From BMS3ABIN04 sp965554225 (GTDB lineage Bacteria > Bacteroidota > Ignavibacteria > Ignavibacteriales > Melioribacteraceae), in NCBI GenBank assembly GCA_965554225.1, contig CBEVZC010000092.1, positions 1-11,610 on the forward strand: 11,610 bases of DNA, written 5' to 3'. Below are positions 5,460-11,610 of the stretch, piece after piece. Positions within the stretch are counted from its first letter, which is position 1; the number at the start of each line of letters is the position of its first letter. The translations under genes were made by a program, and so were the position numbers. The notes beneath the pieces were generated by a model, which saw only the letters and a program-made list of their open reading frames with translations, did no database searches and was not told where the DNA came from.

Positions 5460-6680
5460 ATGAAAACATTAATAAAAATAGCGTGGCGTAATATTTGGAG
5501 AAACAAAAAGAGAACTATCTTAACTATGGTTTCAATATTTCTTGCCGTTTTTCTCTCTCTCTTTACACGGTCAATGCAAAAAGGCTCTTATGCCAATATG
5601 ATTAACAATGCGGTAAAGCTTTCTACAGGATATATACAAATTCACAAAAAAGGTTACTGGGATGATAAATCAATAAACAATACTTTTACAGACAGTAAAA
5701 AACTTGAGTCGATTTTATCAAAGAATAAAAATATAACAATTCATATTCCCCGATTGGAATCTTTTGCTCTTGCCTCATCCGGTAAGCATACAAAAGGAAC
5801 AATGGTTATCGGCACAAAACCCGGAATTGAAGACAGTCTCAATCACTACTCCAAGAAAATAATCAACGGGCAATACATCGAGGCAAATGATAAAGCTGTA
5901 ATAGTTGCCGAAAAACTAGCCGAATATTTGCAAGTAACCGTTGGAGATACATTGGTCTTGCTTGGACAGGGTTATCATGGAATAACCGCGGCTGCGGCTT
6001 ATCCAATTAAAGGCATTATTCACTTCCCAATTCCTCAACTGAATAATCAGCTTGTAATACTTCCACTAAAAGAGTGCCAATTTTTATATGCTGTTGGGAA
6101 TAAAATCACATCTTATTCGCTTATGCTGAATAGCCCGAATAATATGGATGAAACAATAGAAGAATTACAAAAAGAACTTGGTAATAAATACGAAGTAATG
6201 GCATGGGAAGAAATGAATCAGGAAATGGTACAGGCAATCCAAAGCGACAACATCGGCGGAATAATAATGCTAGCTATTCTATATGTAGTAATTGGTTTCG
6301 GAGTATTCGGAACCGTAATGATGATGACGATGGAACGCCGGAAAGAATTTGCAGTTATGATTGCCGTCGGTATGCAGAAAACCCAGCTGGTCTTAATGGT
6401 AATTTGGGAAACAGTATTATTTGGAGTTGTCGCAATACTAATCGGGCTACTGGCTTCTTATCCGCTGTTATCGTATTTACATAACAATCCAATTCCGCTA
6501 AGCGGAGATTTAGCCGCTTCTATGATAGCTTTTGGTTCCGAACCGATACTACCGTTTTCGGTTAATCCGGACATATTTCTTTCACAAACACTTACAGTAA
6601 TTCTCATAACTGTTATTGCTGTACTTTATCCTTTTTCGGTAATTCTAAAATTTAATGTCCTTAAAGCAATGAGAAGCTAA
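5460..6680 (+). CDS. FtsX-like ABC transporter permease 1 (LolC/LolE/MacB type)
   Basis: A 406-residue inner-membrane permease of the type VII ABC class. The N-terminal IAWRNIWRNKKRTILTM precedes the first membrane helix (about 19-38), a large periplasmic MacB-PCD-like domain covers about 40-260, and three C-terminal helices lie near 265-288, 310-333 and 372-398. The cytoplasmic coupling segment MERRKEFAVMIAVG follows the second helix, as in all FtsX domains that dock on a LolD/MacB ATPase. These permeases do not transport through a channel; they drive periplasmic events such as lipoprotein release. With the second permease it would form a LolC-LolE-like heterodimer. It was probably directly behind the LolA-like gene before the IS200-like insertion. 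No Shine-Dalgarno site is seen. Confidence 0.9.
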   Translation: MKTLIKIAWRNIWRNKKRTILTMVSIFLAVFLSLFTRSMQKGSYANMINNAVKLSTGYIQIHKKGYWDDKSINNTFTDSKKLESILSKNKNITIHIPRLESFALASSGKHTKGTMVIGTKPGIEDSLNHYSKKIINGQYIEANDKAVIVAEKLAEYLQVTVGDTLVLLGQGYHGITAAAAYPIKGIIHFPIPQLNNQLVILPLKECQFLYAVGNKITSYSLMLNSPNNMDETIEELQKELGNKYEVMAWEEMNQEMVQAIQSDNIGGIIMLAILYVVIGFGVFGTVMMMTMERRKEFAVMIAVGMQKTQLVLMVIWETVLFGVVAILIGLLASYPLLSYLHNNPIPLSGDLAASMIAFGSEPILPFSVNPDIFLSQTLTVILITVIAVLYPFSVILKFNVLKAMRS

Positions 6681-6746
6681 TGCTTAAATAAATCATAAAA
6701 TTAAAAACATAAATGACAAATAAAATAATATTGATGGAAGAATAGT

Positions 6747-7985
6747 ATGCTGTTTTCAATTGCATGGAAAAACGTTTGGCGAAATAAATTAAGGAGTTTA
6801 ATTATAATTATGGCTATTGCTGTGGGATTATTCGGCGGACTCTTTTATCTGGGATTTTCAAACGGAATGGCGCAGCATCAAATTAATTCCGGTATTAAAA
6901 CTTTTATATCTAATCTTCAAATCCATAATCCAAAATATTTAATTAACAACGATACGAAATACGATATTGCGTCACCCGGAAAGGTTATTAAAAAAATTAA
7001 GAGTATAAAACATGTAAAAGCGGTTACTTCAAGAATAAAAGCTTCCGCAATGATAAGCTCGGCAGCTACCGGAACGGGAGTAATGATAAACGGAATTGAT
7101 ATTGGCAAAGAAAAAGAAGTAACGGATTTGTACAGCAAAATTATAGATGGTGATTATTTTGCTACTCATTTAAGAAATCCCATCTTAATAGGACAAAAAT
7201 TAGCTGAGAAATTAAAAGTTAAAGTTAAATCTAAAGTAGTTATAACCATTCAAGATATGACCGGTAATATTACATACGGAGCATTCAAAGTTGTTGGAAT
7301 TTTTAAAACCGAAAATACAAATTTTGATTTGGGAAACGTTTATGTTATTAAAAATGGGTTGAGTAACCTAATCGGTTTAGACAAAAAGAAAGTGTCAGAG
7401 ATTGCCGTTCTGCTTGATCATAATGATTTTACAAAACCAGTCACCGAAGAATTAAAACGCATTTTTACCAGTGAAATTAGTTCGGGAAATTTAACTGTGC
7501 GCTCATGGGATCAAATTGATCCTATATTACGTATGCTAAACAACATGACCATCCAGTTCTCAATGATTTTCGTTACAATAATTCTCGTTGCTTTAAGCTT
7601 TGGAATAATCAACACAATGTTAATGGCAATTATGGAACGTGTTAGAGAAATTGGAATGCTAATGGCAATTGGAATGAACCGTTTAAAAATATTTTTAATG
7701 ATTATGCTGGAAACCGTGTTTCTTTCAGTTACGGGAGGAATTATAGGACTTGCCTTAAGCTGGGCGGCAATTGCAATTACCAATAAAACAGGAATCGACT
7801 TATCTGTTGTTGCAAAGGGACTAAACTCTCTGGGATATAGTTCGTTTGTACACCCGGAATTAGGAATGATGTATTATTTACTTATCGGTCTTCTGGTAAT
7901 TTTAACGGCAATTGTTGCTTCAATTTTTCCGGCAAGAAAAGCACTTAAATTAAATCCGGCGGAGGCTGTTAGGCAAGACGTTTAA
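6747..7985 (+). CDS. FtsX-like ABC transporter permease 2 (LolC/LolE/MacB type)
   Basis: A 412-residue paralogue of the preceding gene with the same plan: SIAWKNVWRNKLRSL, first helix at about 18-38, periplasmic domain at about 40-265, and helices near 270-293, 313-336 and 374-396. The coupling segment MERVREIGMLMAIGMNRLK begins near residue 296, and the end SIFPARKALKLNPAEAVRQ is the classical FtsX/LolE tail. Its N-terminal half is clearly diverged from permease 1, as expected for two non-identical halves of one transporter. GGAAG lies about 9 bases before the ATG, and the gap to permease 1 is 66 bp, consistent with one transcript. Confidence 0.92.
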   Translation: MLFSIAWKNVWRNKLRSLIIIMAIAVGLFGGLFYLGFSNGMAQHQINSGIKTFISNLQIHNPKYLINNDTKYDIASPGKVIKKIKSIKHVKAVTSRIKASAMISSAATGTGVMINGIDIGKEKEVTDLYSKIIDGDYFATHLRNPILIGQKLAEKLKVKVKSKVVITIQDMTGNITYGAFKVVGIFKTENTNFDLGNVYVIKNGLSNLIGLDKKKVSEIAVLLDHNDFTKPVTEELKRIFTSEISSGNLTVRSWDQIDPILRMLNNMTIQFSMIFVTIILVALSFGIINTMLMAIMERVREIGMLMAIGMNRLKIFLMIMLETVFLSVTGGIIGLALSWAAIAITNKTGIDLSVVAKGLNSLGYSSFVHPELGMMYYLLIGLLVILTAIVASIFPARKALKLNPAEAVRQDV

Positions 7986-8150
7986 GGCTTCAATTGAGAA
8001 TTTTAGTACAATTACAAATGAACTGAGAATTAATTGCTATAGTAAAAATTAAATTTAATATACCGTTTAGAATTTGCATGTTGGATATTAAAAACTATCC
8101 GGCATTTGGAAATTGAACCTTGGAATTTTAAAAGTATTTTAGGAAAAATT

Positions 8151-8837
8151 ATGAGTATAATCACAACAACCAACTTGCACAAAGTCTACGAAGAAACAAT
8201 AGTTCCCGTTCATGCGGTAAATGGAGTGTCGTTGGAATTTAATCAGGGGGAATTTACGGCAATAATAGGTCCTTCGGGATGCGGAAAAACCACATTGCTT
8301 AATTTAATCGGTGGATTAGATAAACCGACAAAAGGCGAAGTTATTATTGACGGAACTAATATAACTCAACTAAAACAAACTGAAATAATTGATTTCAGAC
8401 TAAAGAATATCGGATTTGTTTTTCAAGCGTACAATTTAATTCCGGTTTTAACTGCAAAAGAAAATATCGAATTCATTATGCAGCTGCAGGGAATTCCTAA
8501 AAAGAAAAGAGATAAACGCGTAATAGATCTGCTCGAAGCAGTAGGATTAAAAGATAGAATGAATAACAGACCGGGTGAACTATCCGGCGGTCAGCAGCAG
8601 CGTATTGCGGTTGCCAGAGCGCTAGCTTCGAAACCAAAATTTGTTTTAGCTGATGAACCGACAGCAAATCTGGATTCGAAATCTACTAACAATTTACTGG
8701 ATATTATGCTGAAGTTAAATGAAGTTGAAGGGACTACATTTATTTTCTCAACTCATGATTCCCGGGTTATGCAACGAGCACATAGGCTTATATCACTGGA
8801 AGATGGTAAAGTTCAACAAGATAAAAGAATAAAGTAA
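8151..8837 (+). CDS. ABC transporter ATP-binding protein (LolD/MacB family)
   Basis: A 228-residue ATPase with every catalytic motif intact: Walker A GPSGCGKTT (40-48), Q-loop in FVFQAYNLIP, signature LSGGQQQR (144-151), Walker B FVLADEPT with Asp168 and Glu169, D-loop NLDS and switch His202 in STHD. The sequence FVFQAYNLIPVLTAKENIEF is characteristic of the LolD/MacB/FtsE group that powers FtsX-type permeases, so it should energise the two upstream permeases from the cytoplasmic face. The start is set at ATG 8151 with AGGA 6 bases upstream; an in-frame TTG at 8106 would add 15 residues before the conserved start. A 165-bp gap separates it from permease 2; I see no gene in that gap. After its stop the same frame stays open and encodes a four-helix-bundle fragment (separate entry). 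Confidence 0.93.
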   Translation: MSIITTTNLHKVYEETIVPVHAVNGVSLEFNQGEFTAIIGPSGCGKTTLLNLIGGLDKPTKGEVIIDGTNITQLKQTEIIDFRLKNIGFVFQAYNLIPVLTAKENIEFIMQLQGIPKKKRDKRVIDLLEAVGLKDRMNNRPGELSGGQQQRIAVARALASKPKFVLADEPTANLDSKSTNNLLDIMLKLNEVEGTTFIFSTHDSRVMQRAHRLISLEDGKVQQDKRIK

Positions 8838-9014
8838 AAAGATAAAAGTAAAGCAGGAAAAGCACTTCGTGAAATGAGAGAATCAAATTTTTGCTTCAGG
8901 ATATTGGAGGTTATCAAAATTAAACAAATCCAGAAAGAGAAATTAGAATATTTAATACAAGACTTAACCGAATTGGAGAAGATATTTGGTTCAATAGTTA
9001 ATAAAACTCGATGA
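8838..9014 (+). pseudogene. C-terminal remnant of a four-helix-bundle protein (S23/IVP type)
   Basis: Translated in the ATPase frame right after its stop codon, 58 codons run without interruption to TGA at 9012-9014. The product reads KALREMRESNFCFRILEV, then EKLEYLIQDLTELEKIFGSIV, which matches the last two helices of '23S rRNA-intervening sequence protein' four-helix-bundle proteins (the 'KEARES.(F/Y)WL+I' and 'EKL..L..E..EL..I..S.I' helices). The N-terminal half of the family, with its WQKA and ANIAEG motifs, is missing, so this is a fragment left by insertion and deletion, or material that arrived truncated. A start at ATG 8874 would give only 46 residues. It separates the ATPase from the barrel gene. 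Family assignment is from memory of the consensus. Confidence 0.62.
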
Positions 9015-9064
9015 ATATTATATTTAATTCCTTGTTTTTTTACTTTAACTCTTAGATTTAAATT

Positions 9065-10201
9065 ATGAAGAAATTTTATACTTTATATTTAATACTTTTC
9101 AGCTCTATTTTATTTGCTCAATCCAATATTGAGTTGAATGGTTACCTGGAAAATCTCCAAACCGTTTGGGCTCCCAAAGAAATAAAGCAATGGATATTCT
9201 CAAATTCAATTTCTAACCGTGTAAACTTTGCTTGGTTTGCTTCCGATGCTGTTACATTGAACGCAAGCTTACGCAGCATTTTTGACTACGGACAATTCCC
9301 GCAGATAATTCCCGGTTACGCAGATATTGTTTCAAAAGATAACGGATATTTTAATCTTACAAAAAAAATAGCATCGGATAAGTCTTATGTTTTATATTCC
9401 AACATAGATAGACTTAATCTTATATACTCCGAAGGAAATATTGAGGTTCAATTAGGAAGACAAAGAATAAACCTTGGTAAAAACTTGGTCTGGACACCCA
9501 ACGATATTTTTAATGCATCTTCATTCTTAAACTTCGACTATGTGGAAAAACCTGGAAGTGATGCAGTTAGAATTCAATATTATACGGGAATTGCTTCCTC
9601 AATTCAATTTGCATATAAATTAAATTCCAAAAACAAAGCTACTGCAGCGGGAATTGTTAAAATCAACAAATGGAATTATGATTTCCAACTATTAGCCGGA
9701 GTAATGGAAGATGATTATGTGTTGGGTTTTGGCTGGGCAGGTCAAATAAGCAGTGCCGGTTTCTCCGGAGAACTAACTTATTTTAAGAACAATCAAGTTT
9801 CCGAGCATAACGTTTTATTAGCAGCTTTAAGCAGTAATTATACATTTTCAAACAGTTTGTTTATTCACGGCGAATTTTTGTATAACAGCGCAGGTAAGAC
9901 AAAAAATGCCGGTCGACTAAACAATATATTTTCACTGCAATATTCTGCTAAAAATTTATCTCCTTCAAAATTTTCTGTTTTTGGTGAAGCATCTTATCCT
10001 GTAACTCCTTTGATAACAGCCAATCTCTCATCAATTTTTAACCCAAACGATAAATCATTTTACGCTGGTCCTTCGGTAGAATTTTCATTAACAAGCAATA
10101 TTTATCTTTTGGCTGCGGGTCAGTTTTTCGTTGGCGAAAAAGATACTGAATGGGGTAACTTCGGAAAGTTTTACTTTTTAAGACTAAAATGGAATTTTTA
10201 A
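9065..10201 (+). CDS. Outer-membrane beta-barrel protein (porin-like) of the export cassette
   Basis: A 378-residue secreted protein. Signal peptide MKKFYTLYLILFSSILFA with cleavage before Gln19; the mature part alternates short polar and aromatic strands, and the protein ends FLRLKWNF with a C-terminal Phe, the outer-membrane barrel insertion signal. The segment GRQRINLGKN (131-140) followed by VWTPNDIFN (142-150) and DYVEKPGSDAVRI is the 'GRQ..NWG....W.P.D.FNP' pattern of alginate-export-like and DUF1302-like barrels. It is therefore predicted to form the outer-membrane component of the route begun by the LolA-like protein and the ABC transporter; whether it is a pore, a receptor or an acceptor is unknown. 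It has little Shine-Dalgarno signal. A weak promoter-like TTGTTT (9032) and TAGATTTA (9053) could give it its own transcript. Confidence 0.8.
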   Translation: MKKFYTLYLILFSSILFAQSNIELNGYLENLQTVWAPKEIKQWIFSNSISNRVNFAWFASDAVTLNASLRSIFDYGQFPQIIPGYADIVSKDNGYFNLTKKIASDKSYVLYSNIDRLNLIYSEGNIEVQLGRQRINLGKNLVWTPNDIFNASSFLNFDYVEKPGSDAVRIQYYTGIASSIQFAYKLNSKNKATAAGIVKINKWNYDFQLLAGVMEDDYVLGFGWAGQISSAGFSGELTYFKNNQVSEHNVLLAALSSNYTFSNSLFIHGEFLYNSAGKTKNAGRLNNIFSLQYSAKNLSPSKFSVFGEASYPVTPLITANLSSIFNPNDKSFYAGPSVEFSLTSNIYLLAAGQFFVGEKDTEWGNFGKFYFLRLKWNF

Positions 10202-10258
10202 AAAATACTCAATTATTTTATTTCGCTTTTGTATGGTTTTATTAAAATATAAACGAAA

Positions 10259-10909
10259 ATGAAAACGCTAGATAGAAAACTTGATTATTCCAATACCAAA
10301 AGGAGTTATAAAAAAGTCGTGTGGTTTTACGATTTCTGGAGCTGGCTCACAGAAAGCAAAGCTGCAAAACTTGTAATTGAATTAGCTAATATAACAGATG
10401 GTAAAACAATTTTAGAAGTTGCTTGTGGAACGGGAATCGTTTTTGAACAAATTGTAAAAAGAAATCCAAACGGTAAAAATATTGGCGTCGATTTATCTAC
10501 GGAAATGCTTGCAAAAGCTGAGAGGAGACTGAGGAAACACAATAATGTTCACTACGAATTAAGAGAAAGCAATGTATTGAACTTAAATTTTGATGAAAAT
10601 TCGTTCGATTTAATAATTAACAATTTTATGATAGATTTAATGCCAAGTGACTATTTCGATAGAATAGCAAATGAATTCTATAAAATTCTTAAACCCGGCG
10701 GGTATCTTATTATTTCTACATTTTCGTTCGGTAAAAAGAAAGTAAATAAATTTTGGTATTGGATAGCAAAAAAATTTCCTGCTTTATTAACTGGATGCCG
10801 ACCTGTTTCATTTAAAGAAAACTTAATTAAATCTAACTTTAAAATTGAAAAAATATTAGAAATTAGTCAAAATACATTCCCATCTGTAATCATAAAAGCA
10901 CGGAAATAA
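10259..10909 (+). CDS. Class I SAM-dependent methyltransferase (UbiE/PmtA-like)
   Basis: A 216-residue Rossmann methyltransferase. Motif I is ILEVACGTG (51-59), the SAM-ribose acid is Asp78 in GVDLS, motif II is near FDLIINN (116-122), and LKPGGYLIIST (144-154) is the post-III strand. The N-terminal DYSNTKRSYKKVVWFYDFWSWL and the 'NNFMIDLMP' segment resemble UbiE-like enzymes acting on quinones or phospholipid head groups. The C-terminal part is basic and aromatic (KKVNKFWYWIAKKF at 159-172), which would suit work at a membrane surface. It starts 57 bp after the barrel gene on the same strand, so it may be the last gene of the TetR-controlled cassette and modify a lipid substrate (inference). 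Substrate not identifiable. Confidence 0.87.
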   Translation: MKTLDRKLDYSNTKRSYKKVVWFYDFWSWLTESKAAKLVIELANITDGKTILEVACGTGIVFEQIVKRNPNGKNIGVDLSTEMLAKAERRLRKHNNVHYELRESNVLNLNFDENSFDLIINNFMIDLMPSDYFDRIANEFYKILKPGGYLIISTFSFGKKKVNKFWYWIAKKFPALLTGCRPVSFKENLIKSNFKIEKILEISQNTFPSVIIKARK

Positions 10910-10997
10910 GTTTCACCCTCAACTTTCCCCTTGATATTATCTTATTTTTTTATTAAAGATATGTAGAACTTATTCTAATTCCGGTTGTTAAATTTAT

Positions 10998-11261
10998 ATG
11001 GATAAAATAAAAGAAAGACTCATGGAAAAGAAAAAAGTAAATATGGCTTCAGTACAGAAAGAATGGCCGAAGTTAGTAGATTTATTAAATGCCGGTGAAG
11101 AAATTATTGTTGTAGATTCCAGTAATCCTATAGCTGTTATATCCCCTTACAAAAGGGAAAAAATTTCTAAATTAAATTCTGCCATTCTTAAAAGAAATGC
11201 AGAGTTACAAGCAAAAAGACAATTTGAAAATAGCATTGCTACGGAAATATGGTTCGGTTAA
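10998..11261 (+). CDS. Phd/YefM-type antitoxin-like protein, no partner toxin visible
   Basis: An 87-residue protein. VNMASVQKEWPKLVDLLNAGEEIIVVDSSNPIAVISPYKRE (14-54) matches the N-terminal DNA-binding and dimer fold of Phd/YefM antitoxins (usual form: 'S..E.R..L..LL..V..GE.IIV...GKPVA.L.P'). The C-terminal ELQAKRQFENSIATEIWFG would be the toxin-neutralising tail; its end is unusual. Such proteins bind the operator of their own operon and neutralise a PIN, Doc or RelE-type toxin. No toxin ORF follows: the next 68 bp are non-coding and then a transporter gene lies on the other strand, and the upstream neighbour is a methyltransferase. Starts at 11022 and 11043 are alternatives. It may be an orphan or a solitary regulator. 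A TTGATA at 10931 is a weak promoter candidate. Confidence 0.65.
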   Translation: MDKIKERLMEKKKVNMASVQKEWPKLVDLLNAGEEIIVVDSSNPIAVISPYKREKISKLNSAILKRNAELQAKRQFENSIATEIWFG

Positions 11262-11329
11262 TTTTTGGGGGGAGCGAAAAAAAGTTGCTATAGTGCTTTT
11301 GTAATTCAAAGGGACGAGAGTTTTATGTT

Positions 11330-11610
11330 TTAATTTTTAGCAGCTTGTGAGCTCCCCTTTTTTACAAGTGTCACACCTATAAAAATAATTACTGCAGCAA
11401 TTATAACTTGAATATTTAATTTTTCATCCAATACCAGCCAGCCTAAAAAAAGTGCAATTAAGGGATTAATATATGCGTACGTGGAAACAAAGGATATCGG
11501 TAAATGGTGTATAGCATAAGTATAAGACCCGAATCCTATAATTGACCCAAATATGATTAAATAGTAGCTCCTGAAAAAGGCAAAAAAGCAAGAAACTGGA
11601 TTAAAAACGA
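11330..11610 (-). CDS. EamA-family (DMT) transporter, C-terminal part, runs off the window
   Basis: The minus strand from the window edge reads in one frame to a TAA at 11330 and gives about 93 residues, including YLIIFGSIIGFGSYTYAI, HHLPISFVSTYAYINPLIALFLGWLVLDEKL, and a last membrane helix IQVIIAAVIIFIGVTLVKKG. This is the C-terminal EamA domain of drug/metabolite-type inner-membrane transporters: the 'STYAYINPLIALFLGWLVLDE' segment with its Glu is the family hallmark. The start and the N-terminal repeat lie beyond the window, so length and substrate cannot be judged. It is convergent with the antitoxin-like gene, with only 68 bp between their ends. Confidence 0.88.
   Translation of the reverse strand, partial: VFNPVSCFFAFFRSYYLIIFGSIIGFGSYTYAIHHLPISFVSTYAYINPLIALFLGWLVLDEKLNIQVIIAAVIIFIGVTLVKKGSSQAAKN

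Noticed and set aside
6203..6484. Plus-strand ORF of 93 codons inside permease 1
   Set aside because: Out-of-frame shadow of the membrane-coupling region, rich in Arg/Asn/Asp runs.
6917..7138. Minus-strand ORF of 73 codons inside permease 2
   Set aside because: Antisense to a well-conserved permease; its hydrophobic look is a by-product of the AT-rich opposite strand.
7511..7783. Minus-strand ORF of 90 codons inside permease 2
   Set aside because: Antisense to the FtsX domain with isoleucine-rich artefact composition.
8034..8043. TTGCTATAGT, repeated at 11285-11294
   Set aside because: Ten-base match with unrelated flanks; expected by chance in a window of this size and composition.
10327..10542. 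Minus-strand ORF of 71 codons
   Set aside because: Antisense to the SAM-binding motifs of the methyltransferase.

Overview
This window is AT-rich, uses few strong Shine-Dalgarno sites, has signal peptides ending in 'AQ', and carries gene families common in the Bacteroidota/Chlorobi/Ignavibacteria assemblage (IS200-like Y1 transposase of the 'MANTFTQIYIQIVF' type, S23-type four-helix-bundle remnant, DUF2892 protein). I infer a bacterium of that group, possibly an ignavibacterium, but no marker gene here proves it.

Left part (109-2051, + strand): a compact redox-type cluster of a flavin-dependent pyridine-nucleotide oxidoreductase, a Crp/Fnr-type regulator starting at TTG one base after it, and a 63-residue DUF2892 (YgaP-like) membrane protein. 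A 59-bp inverted-repeat element (2065-2123) separates it from a convergent short-chain dehydrogenase (2131-2940, - strand).

Centre (3187-10201): the main system. A TetR-family repressor (- strand) faces a secreted LolA-like 'outer membrane lipoprotein-sorting' protein. The intergenic region holds two near-identical 18-bp palindromes, each placed just downstream of a recognisable promoter, one per direction. Reading on from the LolA-like gene are two FtsX/LolC-E-type ABC permeases, a LolD/MacB-type ATPase and a secreted outer-membrane beta-barrel protein. Together they make a plausible inner membrane-periplasm-outer membrane export route under TetR control, resembling a Lol pathway with a beta-barrel added. 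The substrate is unknown. The cassette has taken two hits: an intact IS200-like transposase gene (4845-5300) between two direct copies of a hairpin-rich module (4704-4827 and 5312-5421) lies between the LolA-like and first permease genes, and the 3' end of a four-helix-bundle gene (8838-9014) lies between the ATPase and barrel genes.

Right part (10259-11610): a class I SAM-dependent methyltransferase directly behind the barrel gene, a Phd/YefM-like antitoxin without a visible toxin partner, and the C-terminal part of an EamA-family transporter running off the window on the - strand. I found no tRNA, rRNA or CRISPR array.
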